Of a DNA stretch of 64,000 bases, positions 32,229-43,944 are shown piece after piece. Both the position numbers and the translations under genes were made by a program. The notes beneath the pieces are model-generated. The model worked only from the letters and a program-made list of their open reading frames with translations, had not been told where the DNA came from and ran no database searches. Numbering within the stretch: position 1 is the stretch's first letter; each line of letters opens with the position of its first letter. The DNA is from Phaseolus vulgaris (lineage: Eukaryota; Streptophyta; Magnoliopsida; Fabales; Fabaceae), in the NCBI RefSeq assembly GCF_000499845.2, contig NC_023756.2, positions 31,295,846 to 31,359,845 of the forward strand. Reading direction: 5' to 3'.

Positions 32229-34836
32229 TCAATTACGTGGGATGGGGCCTCCTTCTAGAGTCTCTAACTTATATGAACCATTCCCTTTGGCTTTGATTAC
32301 TCTGAACGGTCCAGTCCACTTGGGAGACAACTTGTTTTCCAACTCGTAAGTGTGAGCCTTCCTCATGACCAGATCACCAACCTGGAATTGTCGCAGCTTC
32401 ACCTTAGAGCTGTACTGACGCTCCACTCTTCTTTTCACAGCCTCAGCCTTAATTCTCGCCTCTTCTCTGGCTTCGTCTATTAGATCCAGGTTCACTTTTC
32501 TTTCTTCGTTGGATTCTTCTGTCACAAAGCCTAAGAAACGAGGCGAGCTCTCGTGGATCTCTACTAGGATCATGACGTCTGATCCATACACTAGGCTGAA
32601 AGGCGTCTCGATGGTGGAAGATTGAGGCGTGGTGTGGTACGCCCACACAATCCTCGGTACTTCTTCTGCCCACGCCCCTTTAGCTTTCTCTAATCTGCGT
32701 TTCAAACCTCTCAACAAAACTCTATTTGCTGACTCGACCTGCCCATTCGTCTGGGGTGTTCGACTGATGCAAACACCTGCTTGATTCCTACTTTTATACA
32801 CAGCTTCCCCAACTGTTGGCTCGCGAACTGGGTGCCATTGTCTGAAATGAGACGCCTCGACACCCCAAAACGACACACAATGTTCTTCCAAACAAAGTGT
32901 TGTACCTTGTGCGCAGTGATCTGTGCCACTGGTTCTGCCTCTATCCACTTGCTGAAGTACTCAATGGCAACGATCAAGTACTTCATCTACCTTATCGCCA
33001 GTGGGAACGGGCCTAGGATATCAATTCCCCAAGTATGGAAAGCCCATGGGCTGTATATGGATCTCAGTCCCTCTGGCGGCGCCTTGTGCCAATCAGCGTG
33101 CATCTGACACTGCTTGCAACACTGGGCGTATCGCACGAAGCTTCTCTTACTGTTGGCCAGAAAAACCCTGCACGTATTACCTTGGATGCCAAGAATCTTC
33201 CTCCCACGTGGCTCCCACAGATACCTTCGTGGAGTTCAGCCATTATCCTGGTGCACTCGTCGCCACGTACGCACGTCAAGATAGGGTGCGTAAACTCGTG
33301 TCTGAATAATATCCCATCCACTAATGTGTACCTTGCGGCGTTCCTCTTGATCTTCTTGCCTTCTTCTGGTTCCGCTGGGAGGATTCCATCCGCTAGGTAT
33401 CGCTTGTAAGGGGTCATCCATATGTCGCCTTCCTCCAAAGCACATACCTGTACACCCTTTTCTTCTTCTGGCGAGGTCGCGTAAGTACTGATGCAGGGTG
33501 CCCTCGCCGTATCTTGACTCAGAGAGCGATGGCTTCTTGGCTTTCCTCTTACTGTATTAATTTGAAAGACATGCACCCTGTTGTCCGCAACAAACTTTCG
33601 CGGCGTTTTGAGGGTCTCTTGGATTACAGTCCTCTGCCTTCCCCCCTTGCCTGAGCTGGCCAGCTTGGCAAGCAGGTCAGCTATGGCATTCTACTCCCTA
33701 GGGACATGCACCAGCTCAAACGCGGCGAAGGTTCCCTTCAACACCTCGACGTACCTCAAGTATGCGGCCTTCTTTGGATCCTTTGCCTGATACTCCCCTG
33801 TGACCAATAGTGAGTCACTCTTTGCCAAGGGCTTTGAGCGCCCATTTCTTTGGCCAAAAGCATCCCAGCAATCAATGCCTCGTACTCCGTTTGGTTATTG
33901 CTTGCTTTGAAGGCGAAGCGTAAAGCCTGCTTGATCAACACTCCATTAGGCCCCTCCAAGATTATTCCAGCGCCACTCCATTGCTGGTTGGAAGACCCAT
34001 CCACTGTGACCCTAACTCCACCTCTTGAGGGTCTCCCCCTGGTGAGAGCTCTGCCACGAAGTCAGCATATACTTGCCCCTTCATGGATCCTCTAGGTTCG
34101 TACTGGAAATCAAACTCCGACAGCTCCACCGCCCAACGAACCATCCTCCCCGCTACATCTGGCTTCTGAAGTACTTTCTGGATGGGTAGGTTCGTCATCA
34201 CCACCACTGTGAACACCACTGCTAGCGCCGCCTTCTCCAGTGACTGGTACCTCAATTCCGGGCCTTGCAAGGCCTTGCTTACGAAGTAGATGGGCTTCTG
34301 CACTTGGTTTTGCTCCTGGACCAGCACAGAGCTAATGGCCCACTCTGTTACTGCAAAGTATAATCGGAGGGGGACGCCCACGTGTGGCTTGCAAAGCACA
34401 GGTGGCGTCGCCAAGTACTCCTTCAACTTGAGGAACGCTGCTTCACACTCATCTGTCCATGCAAAACGGCTATTCCTCTTGAGGAATTGGAAGTAAGCGT
34501 GGCCCTTCTCCCCTCCAGCAGACACAAACCTTAACAAAGCTGCCATCCTCCCAGTCAATTGCTGAACTTCTTTAACTGAGGTTGGGCTCCTCATGGCTAT
34601 AATAGCTGCACACTTATCAGGGTTCACCTCTATTCCCCTTTCAGTGAGCATAAATCCCAAGAACTTCCCTGCTTTCACGCCAAAAACGCACTTTTCTGGG
34701 TTTAGTTTGAGGCAATACTTTGATATGGTAGCAAACAGCTCTTCTAGATCCACTGCGTGTTGCCCTCTCTTGTGTGAAGTCACCACCATGTCATCTACGT
34801 AGGCCTGCACGTTCCCTCCCAGCATGGGTGCAAGGA
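32229..34836 (-). pseudogene. pol: T1 pol, 3' part: RT end, RNase H, integrase, frameshifted
   Basis: The segment 34836-33962 continues the RT cut by R1 (MLGGNVQAYVDDMVVTSHK, with the catalytic YVDD) through KFLGFMLTERGIEVNPDKC to the connection domain. RNase H is at 34004-33756 (MDGSSNQQWSGAGIILEGP, NNQTEYEALIAGMLLA). The integrase zinc finger is at 33576-33064 (HEGICGSHVGGRF, with the Cys pair shifted out of frame). The DDE core is split between 32986-32711 (AIEYFSKWIEAEP, ISDNGTQF) and 32948-32229 (TPQTNGQVESANR, ending ETLEGGPIPRN). The first catalytic Asp of the core is replaced by Glu (AIEYF, where T2 has GIDYF). It cannot encode an active integrase. Confidence 0.85.
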
Positions 34837-34841
34837 CCTTG

Positions 34842-35533
34842 TGATGGCTAATTCATGAAGCTCTTCTTAGAATCATGTGAAAGAGGGTGCGGAAGCCATG
34901 GATGTGTATGTGCAAGATCCTCCTAAGAGCTATGGTGATCTTGAAGGTGCATGGTGTGTATGGAAGTTCGGAGGTTCGGCCAGCCCAATGAGAGGTGAAG
35001 GATGTGAAGATTAGAGCCTAGAATCTAGGTAGAAGCAAAGCTTGGCACAATATGGGCAGCATAACTTTACTCACAATAATCTTGAAAAATACAAGAGATG
35101 GCCTTCCCTTTTATAGGCTATAGGGCCGTGAAAGCTAAGCTAATTCCAAATGAAATGAGAGCAAAATGAAATGCAAAATGACAAGGCACATGGAACATGT
35201 GCTCATGACCGGCCAAGTAAACAAGCTTCTAGAATATTCACTCATTTATGCTTTCTAGCACTACTCTAATTACTAAGCACCCCTAATGGGCCTCCATGTA
35301 ACATGTACAAGGCTTTCTCTCTTCCATCCGTGGCTTCATCTAATTGGGCGTGAATGTGCTTAGCCATTGACCTTGTAATAGGGCCTAGACGGTCTAGGTC
35401 TCCTCCTAGACGCTCCATGTGTAGCCTTCCCTCATCACGTCCTAGACGCTCCTTCCTTGAGTCTAGACGCTCATCACGGTCTAGCTTTGGGTCTTGGCTT
35501 CCATGGTGAGATGTGCTTGGCCCTCCTCCATCA
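34842..35533 (-). repeat. R1 left (3') LTR, 692 bp
   Basis: Starts TGATGGCTAATTC and ends CTCCTCCATCA. The polypurine tract (minus-strand CCAAGGGGGAGGGGA) abuts it at 35534-35548. The last 89 codons of pol lie inside it, rich in CTAGACGCTC repeats. A minus-strand TATA box (CCTATAAAAGG) is at about 35110-35120. Confidence 0.9.
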
Positions 35534-38389
35534 TCCCCTCCCCCTTGGAAAGGATTTGTCCTCAAATCCAGCTCGTCATCGTCATTGGTACCTACAAATG
35601 GAGAGAGATCAATTACATTAAAAGTGTCATGTACTCCATATTCAAGAGGTAGGTCCAATTTATATGCATTGTTATTTACTCGCTTGAGGACTTGAAAGGG
35701 TCCATCACCTCGGGGACTTAGTTTGGACTTCCTTTGAGTTGGAAATCTATCTTTGCAAAGGTGAAGCCAAACTAAGTCTCCTTCCTCAAAAATTATTTCT
35801 TTCTTCCCTTTATTGTTGTATTTTGTATACTTCTCATTTTGTTGTTGTATTTGGAGTTTAATCTTCTCATGCATTTTCTTCACAAAGTCGGCTTTGATTA
35901 CTCCTTCCTTATGCACAAATTCTTGTGGATTAGGAAGAGGCAACAAATCCATGGGTGTGAGAGGATTAAAACCATATACTACTTCAAAAGGAGAAGCATT
36001 AGTAGTCTTGTGAACTACTCGATTGTAAGCAAATTCAATGTGGGGAAGATACTCATCCCAAGATTTATGGTTTCCCTTCATGATAGCCCTAAGCATAGTC
36101 CCAAGAGATCTATTGACTACTTCGGTTTGGCCATCCGTTTGAGGATGACAAGAAGTTGAAAATTGTAGTCTTGTTCCAAGTTTGCCCCAAAGAGTTTTCC
36201 AAAAATGGCTTATAAACTTGGGATCTCGATTGGATACTATACTTCTAGGGAGACCATGAAGTCTCACCACTTCTCTACAGAAGAGTCTAGAAATATTTTG
36301 AGCATCATCTACCTTGTGGCAAGGAATAAAATGGGACATTTTGCTAAAACGGTCCACTACCACAAAGATAGAGTCATGGCCTCTTGCAGTCTTAGGAAGT
36401 CCTAAAATGAAATCCATGCTAATGTCTTCCCAGGGAGCATTTGCAATCGGCAAAGGGGTGTAGAGTCCATGAGGCATTGTTCTAGACTTTGCTTTTAAAC
36501 ATGATATGCATCTAGAACAATGTCTTTGGACATCTTTCCTCATGTGTGGCCAATAAAATTTTGTTTTCAAAAGGTCTAGAGTCTTATCAACTCCAAAATG
36601 GCCCATGAGTCCCCCCTCATGTGATTCCTTGACAAGGAGTTTCCTATGTGTTCCTTGGGGAATGCAAAGTTTTCCCTCTTTAAAAAGATATCCCTCGGAC
36701 ACATAGTAACCTCCTTGTGCTCTATGTAGACATTGGGCATAGATGGATGAGAGTTCTTGATCTTCTTGGTAAAGCTCTCTTATGTGATCAAATCCAAGAA
36801 TTTGGGCACCCAATTTTGAAAAGAGTGTATGCTGTCTTGAAAGAGCATCGGCCACTATATTGGTGCTTCCTTTCTTGTATTTGATTACATAAGGAAATTG
36901 TTCAAGAAATTCCATCCATTTAGCATGTCTCTTGTTGAGACTTTAAATATTTTAAAGACTCATGATCACTATGGATGACAAATTCTTTGGACACAAGGTA
37001 GTGTTCCCAAGTCTTTAGGGCTCGCACAAGAGCATAGAGCTCTTTGTCATAGGTGGGATAGTTGAGGGTGGCACCATGGAGTTTTTCACTAAAATAAGCA
37101 TTGGGGTGTCCACCTTGCAACAAAACCGCACCTATGCCTACCCCCGATGCATCACATTCTATCTTAAAAGTTTTGGAAAAATTTGGAAGAGATAGAATTG
37201 GTGCATTGGTGAGTTGAGCTTTTAGCCTTTGGAAGGCTTGCTCATGCTTATCATTCCAACAAAATGCAACATCTTTTTTAACAAGTTCATTCAAAGGAGA
37301 AGCTAGGCTTGAGAAATTAGGTACAAACCTTCTATAGAAGCTAGCTAACCCATGAAAACTCCTTACATCACTTACATTTTGTGGAGTGGGCCACTCTCGG
37401 ATGGCTTTGATTTTCTCGGGATCTACATGCACCCCCTTTTTGTTGACTATGAAACCTAAGAAAACTACACTATCTACACAAAAGGTACACTTATCCCTAT
37501 TTGCAAAAAGACTATTGTTCCTAAGCACTAAAAGAACTTCCCTAAGGTGACTTAGATGGTCTTCTAGGGTTTTACTATATACTAGGATATCATCAAAATA
37601 AACTACTACATATTTACCTATGCAATCTCGCAAGGTGTGATTCATGAGCCTCATGAATGTACTTGGGGCATTAGTGAGCCCAAAGGGCATCACCAACCAC
37701 TCATATAATCCAAATTTGGTCTTAAAAGCGGTTTTCCACTCATCACCCTCTTTGATTCGAATTTGGTGATATCCACTTTTAAGGTCAATTTTGGAGAATA
37801 GGGTTGACCCATGTAATTCATCAAGCATATCATCAAGCCTTGGGATTGGATGCCTATACTTGATGGTGATGTTGTTGATTGCTCGACAATCACAACACAT
37901 GCGCCATTTTCCATCCTTTTTGGGCACCAACAAGACAGGTACAGCACAAGGGCTTAGGCTTTTTTGAACCCAACCCTTCTCCAACAAGTCTTGAACTTGT
38001 GATTCTATCTCCTTTGTTTCCTCGGGGTTTGTTCTATAAGCAGGCCTATTTGGTAGGCTTGCCCCCGGAATGAAGTCAATTTGATGTTCTATACCTCTAA
38101 TGGGAGGGAGCCGAATGGGACCCTCATGAGAGAATAGATCTTCAAATTCACTTAAAAGGTTTTCTATTTGAGGAGGTAGATTCATGAGTTCACTACTTGT
38201 GGCAATGAATGTAAGTGTTCCTTTACAAAGGACAAGGCTTGGTTGTTCAACAAGAAGCAAGTTTTCTAAAACGTTTTCAAAAGGATTCTCTTGTTGAGCA
38301 ACCTTGTGGGAAGGAACACTCTTCTCCCACGCCTTTCTATCCCTAAGGATTTTCTCTTTTTCTAGCGCTCTTTTTTTTATTTTCCTCAT
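35266..38389 (-). pseudogene. pol: R1 pol: RT, RNase H, integrase with LTR-encoded tail; one internal frameshift
   Basis: The piece 38389-36920 holds RT ([48 protein letters not shown], catalytic [10 protein letters not shown]) and RNase H ([40 protein letters not shown]). A small deletion near 36935-36945 shifts the frame. The piece 36915-35266 continues with PYVIKYKKGSTNIVADALSR and the integrase zinc finger ([26 protein letters not shown]). The DDE core follows ([45 protein letters not shown]), then a GPY/F-like region ([20 protein letters not shown]) and a tail with [25 protein letters not shown] and GPITRSMAKH. Catalytic residues are intact. Confidence 0.85.
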
Positions 38390-39998
38390 CCCTCTTATGC
38401 TTCATTTGTATTTGGTCTTTCACCACTTGAGAATGTGGTAAAGGACTAAGTACAAACTTCTTATACTTGTGGGTGAAGGAAATCTCGTTAGTGAGACCAT
38501 CATGCAAGGTTTTCTTATCAAATTGCCATGGTCTCCCTAATAAGATATGGCAAGCTTCCATAGGCACTACATCACATAAAACTTTATCTTTGTAGTTCCT
38601 TATGGAAAACTTGATTTCCACTTGCTTGTCTATATGTAGTTCCCCATTTTCATTAAGCCATTGAAGTTTGTAAGGTTTTGGGTGAGGAACTACTTGTAGC
38701 TTGAGCTTTTCCACCATCCTAGCACTACAACAATTACAACTAGATCCACTATCCACAATGAGGGAACATATGTTTTCTAAAACATTGCATCTTGTATGAA
38801 ATATGTTCTCTCTTTGTGTTTCAATGGATGTGCTAGGGTGATTGTTGAGGATTCTCCTAATCATAAGCAATTCTCCCTCTAGTGGAGCTACCCTCTCATC
38901 CTCTCCCCCTTCCTCTCTCTCACTAGGCTCATCCTCGCCACTAGTGTATTCATCTACACCCTTAAGAAACAAAGTCCTTTGGTTTGGACATTGTGCTTGC
39001 ACATGCCCTCTACCATAGCACTTGAAACACTTAACATCTCTAGTTCGGATGGGTGGGGTGGAGGTTTCTTTGGTGAAAGGTTTGGTAGGTTCTTTTGGTT
39101 TTTCTTTTGATGTACTACCCTCCCTTCTAAACTCTTTCTTGGGATAAAAGCTAGAGTAGGGGTTCACCTTTTGACTTGACGTTTTGCGCAAGATTTGTTG
39201 CTCAACTTTAATGCAAAGTTGAACCAAGTCATTCAAGTCTTGGTAAGGTAAGAGCTCTACCCTATCTCTTATCTCAAGTGATAGGCCACTAAGGAACCTA
39301 GCTATTGTGGTATCCTCCTCTTCTCTAATGGATGCTCTCATCATGTAGAGCTCCATTTTTTGCCTATACTCTTCCACACTCATGTTCTTTTGTTGGAGTC
39401 TTTGGAGCTTGTCCATCAACTCCCTATGGTAGTAGGAAGGTATGTGGCGACGTCTTAGGGCTCCCCTAAGGTCATTCCAATATGTAATGGGAGGTTCCCT
39501 ATGAAGACGTCTTTCTCTTTCGAGAGAGGTCCACCAATACATGGCGTTCCCTTGGAAGCTAAGGGCGGCTAAGGGTACCTTACGTTCTTCACTCACCCTA
39601 TGGCAAGCAAAGAGTTGTTCTACCTTCATCTCCCAATCTAGGTAGATTTCTACATTCTCCTTACCATGAAAGTGAGGTAGGTCTACTCTAGTTTCCCTTG
39701 GCCCCTCTTGCTCCCTTTGCCTATTTCTTCTAGGGGGTGGTTGGTAATAATCATTGATCCTACGGCTTCCCTCCCCTAGAGACTCAATACTTTGAGATGC
39801 ATGAGTAAGCGTTTTTTTTTATTTTTGTGTTTTTTGTGATTTCTCTTCTTGGGCTCTAGCCAACTCATTGATTTTAGTTTCATTCTCCAATTGTCTAAAA
39901 GAAATTAATTGCACCGCTTGTGAAACTTCTTTCAAAAGAGTTTTCAAAGATTTTACTTCACTTTCAATAGACTTTGGAGAGTGAGAAGAAGAAGACAT
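38343..39998 (-). pseudogene. gag: R1 gag-protease, one early in-frame stop
   Basis: The ATG at 39998 starts MSSSSHSPKSIESEVKSLKT, a coiled-coil-like leader. A TAA at 39821-39819 in an A-rich run (a T9 tract on the plus strand) interrupts. The same frame continues with RVDLPHFHGKENVEIYLDW, LSFQGNAMYWWTSLERE, the zinc knuckle CFKCYGRGHVQAQC (about 39000) and the protease box LIVDSGSSCNCCS (about 38745-38765). The end at 38343 overlaps pol, which opens in another frame after an A-run (T8 on the plus strand at about 38370). That may be a frameshift mutation or a programmed shift; an intact relative would decide. Confidence 0.8.
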
Positions 39999-41812
39999 GG
40001 CTAAAGCTTTGTGTATACATGTATTTTACCTTGAGAAAATTTAGGAAAGTCAAAGAAGGTAGTTTTCCAGGTAAGGGAGGTGAGTCACAAAGGACTACTT
40101 AAGTACCAAGCCTTTGCCTTGCCAAAAACTATCCCTCAATGTCTTCACACAAAACTTTCTCTTAGTAAAGCACTTAGAACACAATTAAGTTGAGAAAACA
40201 AATCCAAGAAAACAATGCAAGCTAACTAATTAACAAAGCTAGACGGTTTTATCAAAGCTTAACCAAAACACACATACAAAGCGTCACTAATTAAGCAAGT
40301 AATGTAATTAAAACAGTTAACAATTGCTAATTAAAAACTCTACACTAGTCAGCCCTAAGTGAGGCTTCTTGGACACTTTGAGCCCTTGAAGACACATTCA
40401 CCGTCTAATAACGTAATTAAGAGGTAATTAACACAAACTAAGTTGCCAAGAAATTAAGAAAACTCCCTTTGTTGATCCTCTTTTTGCTATTGGCACTTCC
40501 TTTGTTGTCTTTGCTTGTTGGCCCTCCAAGTGTTTGTGGTGTTTTGAGAAAAGTTTGATTCTGCCTTGTCTTTGTTTCCCCTTAGAATGAAGGTCTTAAT
40601 TCTCCAATTCCAGCACCTATCAATAAGACTAGACCTTCCCAAGTCAAGTTTCCACTCAATTAAGCACCAAAAGAGAATAAATTCCAGCACCAAATTTAGA
40701 GGTCAAAGAATAAAAGCAAGAAACAATTTAATTGAAGAAAACAGTACCACCAAAAGGAGTTAGATTATGACAACTAGAAAGAGGTCCAAAAAATATTAAG
40801 CAAGCAAATAAAAGGTACTCAAATAAAGGTAGGCACACAAAAGAATCCTAAGAATAGCACTAGAGTAGATTTCAAAAATAAAAAACAGCACCACTGAAAA
40901 ATGTTGTGGGCCAGAAAACGTGTTTTTTCCCCAATTTATGCTGAGCTGTGCTTTTTAGATTTGATATGCAAGATATTCAAGATCTTAGCTAAAATCTGGC
41001 GTTGGAATCGCTCAAAACGCATGAACCATTTTAATAAATTTTTCAATTTCAGTGTTCAGTTACGCCAGCTGTAGCGCCCAGCTTTGCACACTGATTTTAA
41101 AATATTTATCATTTTTTTTTCTGTTGACTCTTTTGAGCTAATTCTTTTTTTTTTCTTTTCTATAACACTCTAATCTTGCATATTCCAGAGAATCAAAATT
41201 TTCCTATGAGTGAAAATATTTTTCTGGAACAAAACAGCCAGCACAGAGAATGTGAAACAGGGGATTCTGGAAAAACTGGAAAAAACAGCAAGATACCAAA
41301 ATTTAAACACAATGGAATTAATGAAAAGGAATTTGTGTAAGATCTAAACACAAATATGAACTCAAACTAAAATTAAAAGGCACCAAAAGATCAAAAGAAC
41401 AGCAGATTCAAAGCAAATATAGATACCCAAAATCAAGAAACAATCAAGCCAAACAAAGGACTACTATGAATTGATGACATTGTGGATGAACATGACTTGA
41501 CAAAACATATATGGATTCAGAAATTAAAGACTCAAAGAGCATAATATGAACCAAATAAAAGTGCAATAAAGACTCAAATTCCTAAAAGAAAAATAGCAAC
41601 TCAAGGTGTATGGAATCCTATCACAATTTGCACAAGGATTGTTCAAGATCAATTGAACAAAGTGCACCGGTTGGATCTTCCAAATAGCACACCAAAACAA
41701 ATTAAAATTTCAAAAAAACAGCAAGACAATTATGGAAATAAGATGAACAACATGAAATAAAGAAGAACTAAAAATGAAAAGACCAAGAACTACTCATCTT
41801 TGAAGAACCTAT
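39999..41812 (-). other. R1 5' leader (non-coding, 1.8 kb)
   Basis: Lies between primer site and gag ATG. It is AT-rich, with frequent stops in all frames and no repeats of note. A long untranslated leader is usual in this type of element. Confidence 0.7.
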
Positions 41813-41825
41813 GCTCATGATACCA
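41813..41825 (-). other. R1 primer-binding site
   Basis: Minus-strand TGGTATCATGAGC two bases after the 5' LTR; it resembles the Met-tRNA site. Confidence 0.75.
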
Positions 41826-41827
41826 AA

Positions 41828-42519
41828 TGATGGCAAATTCATGAAGCTCTTCTTAGAATCATGTGAAAGAGGGTGCGGAAGCCATGGATGTGTATGTGCA
41901 AGATCCTCCTAAGAGCTATGGTGATCTTGAAGGTGCATGGTGTGTATGGAAGTTCGGAGGTTCGGCCAGCCCAATGAGAGGTGAAGGATGTGAAGATTAG
42001 AGCCTAGAATCTAGGTAGAAGCAAAGCTTGGCACAATATGGGCAGCATAACTTTACTCACAATAATCTTGAAAAATACAAGAGATGGCCTTCCCTTTTAT
42101 AGGCTATAGGGCCGTGAAAGCTAAGCTAATTCCAAATGAAATGAGAGCAAAATGAAATGCAAAATGACAAGGCACATGGCACATGTGCTCATGACCGGCC
42201 AAGTCAACAAGCTTCTAGAATATTCACTCATTTATGCTTTCTAGCACTACTCTAATTACTAAGCACCTCTAATGGGCCTCCATGTAACATGTACAAGGCT
42301 TTCTCTCTTCCATTCGTGGCTTCATCCAATTGGGCGTGAATGTGCTTAGCCATTGACCTTGTAATAGGGCCTAGACGGTCTAGGTCTCCTCCTAGACGCT
42401 CCATGTGTAGCCTTCCCTCATCACGTCCTAGACGCTCCTTCCTTGAGTCTAGACGCTCATCACGGTCTAGCTTTGGGTCCTGGCTTCCATGGTGAGATGT
42501 GCTTGGCCCTCCTCCATCA
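41828..42519 (-). repeat. R1 right (5') LTR, 692 bp
   Basis: Same length as the left copy and nearly identical. Starts TGATGGCAAATTC and ends CTCCTCCATCA, followed by TSD CCTTG. Confidence 0.9.
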
Positions 42520-42524
42520 CCTTG

Positions 42525-43129
42525 TCCATCAGCCTCCGGTAGGTGGCGCCTGCATTTTTCAACCCAAACGGCATCACCTTGTAACAGTAGCTGCTCGTCT
42601 CCGTCATGAATGCTGTTTTGCTCTCATCCGTTGGATGCATCTTGATCTGATTGTAACCTGAGAAAGCATCCAAAAAACTCAGCATCTTGCAGCCCGAGGC
42701 GCTATCCACTAACGCGTCGATGTTGGGCAGTGGGTACGAATCTTTGGGGCCTGCCTTGTTCAGATCTGTGAAGTCAACGCACATCCTCCATTTCCCATTC
42801 GCCTTCTTCACTAGAACTACGTTGGCCAGCCACTCAGGGTATTGTATCTCCCTGATGTGCCCAGCGCTTAGCAGCTTCTGCGTCTCTTCCTTCACGACGA
42901 AGCATCGTTCCTCGTTGAACTTCCTCCTTCTCTGTCGCACAGGGCGAACCTTGGCGTCCATGGTAAGATGGTGGCACAAAAAATCTGGGTCGATGCCTAG
43001 CATGTCCGCCGCAGTCCACGCGAATACATCTAGGTGGCGCGAGATCACCGCAGCTACCTCTTCTTGTTCTTCCTGGCTCAAGAAGCGTCCTAATTTGAAC
43101 GCCTTACCCCCTATCTGTCTTTCCCCCAC
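42525..43129 (-). pseudogene. pol: T1 RT, N-terminal part
   Basis: Starts in a frame different from the upstream protease piece. It shows LDVFAWTAADMLGIDPDFLC, ANGKWRMCVDFTDLNKAGPK, SYPLPNIDALVDSASG, LSFLDAFSGYNQIKM and VMPFGLKNAGATYRRLMDKV, where R1 is inserted. The continuation with the YVDD box is at 34836. These blocks are of the Tat type, and T2 has the same ones. Confidence 0.85.
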
Positions 43130-43134
43130 GTTGT

Positions 43135-43941
43135 CTACTGGTTGGGGCGTTCACTCTGCATGTTCTCTGAGCGAGACTCATTCATGGAGTCCTCTTCTAT
43201 AGGCGTCGCCCTATCGGATGCATCGGGCATCGCCTCCTCTGACTCTTCTTCCATGGGCGAGGCCTCTCCGTATACTTCTTCCATTGGCGAGGCATCACTG
43301 TATCTTCCTTTTGTGCGTGCATCTTCTATAGGCGTCACCCCCACAGGTGTGGCCTCGGCAGGCGTGGATTCTACGAGTATCGCCTCTTGCACTGGTTCTA
43401 ACTCCATCTGCGAATCTCAAACGGGTGGTCATTCAATCACCATGACCACGCCTCTCTTTGTCTTCAGGCTATTTTCGTAGCATTTTCGGGCTTCCTCCTG
43501 ATCTGACTTGATTATGATTACTTTGCCACTAAGATCTGGTAGCTTCATCTTCATGTGGCGCGTGGAGGACACTGCCCTTAATTTGTTCAAGGCAGGTCTA
43601 CCTAACAAAATGTTGTAGGCTGAGTTGGCGTTAACCACCAAGTACCGGATGCTCTCGGTGCGCGACGTCGTTCCATCAGTGAACGTCGTCTTCAGCTCCA
43701 GGTAGCCACGTACCTCCACTGGGTTATCTGCGAATCCATATAAGCATCCGGTATAGGGTCTCAAAAGGTAAGGGGATAATTGTAACTTGTTGAAGGTCGA
43801 CCAAAACATGACGTTTACAGAACTGCCCTAGTCAACGAGAACCCTGTGTACCTTTCTTCCCGCTATAACTATTGAAATGACTACAGGGTGATTATCGTGT
43901 GGGACGATATCCCGCAAGTCAGCCCTTGTGAAAACGAGGTC
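43135..43941 (-). pseudogene. T1 protease and acidic linker, several stops
   Basis: In the gag frame: SDLVFTRADLRDIVPHDNHP, HRVLVD-stop-GSSVNVMFW and YNILLGRPALNKL. TAG at 43830-43828 replaces the Gln that T2 has in its protease box VDQGSS (CAG to TAG). After VVMVIE there are two TGA codons, then a linker with repeated SPMEE and TPIEE units (43407-43135). The missing residue lies at the active site, so this protease is dead. Confidence 0.8.
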
Positions 43942-43944
43942 TGA

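Larger units (their letters stand above)
34842..42519 (-). mobile_element. R1: CRM-like chromovirus inserted in T1's RT, TSD CCTTG
   Basis: Two LTRs of 692 bp each with about seven mismatches by eye, and CCTTG at 34837-34841 and 42520-42524. Removing the insert restores T1's RT reading (MDKV joined to LAPMLGGNVQAYVDD). The minus-strand order is LTR, Met-tRNA primer site, long leader, gag-protease, RT-RNase H, integrase. The pol frame runs into the 3' LTR and ends with a [17 protein letters not shown] tail. I associate these traits with centromeric (CRM) chromoviruses. The near-identical LTRs make it the youngest datable insertion here. Confidence 0.8.
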
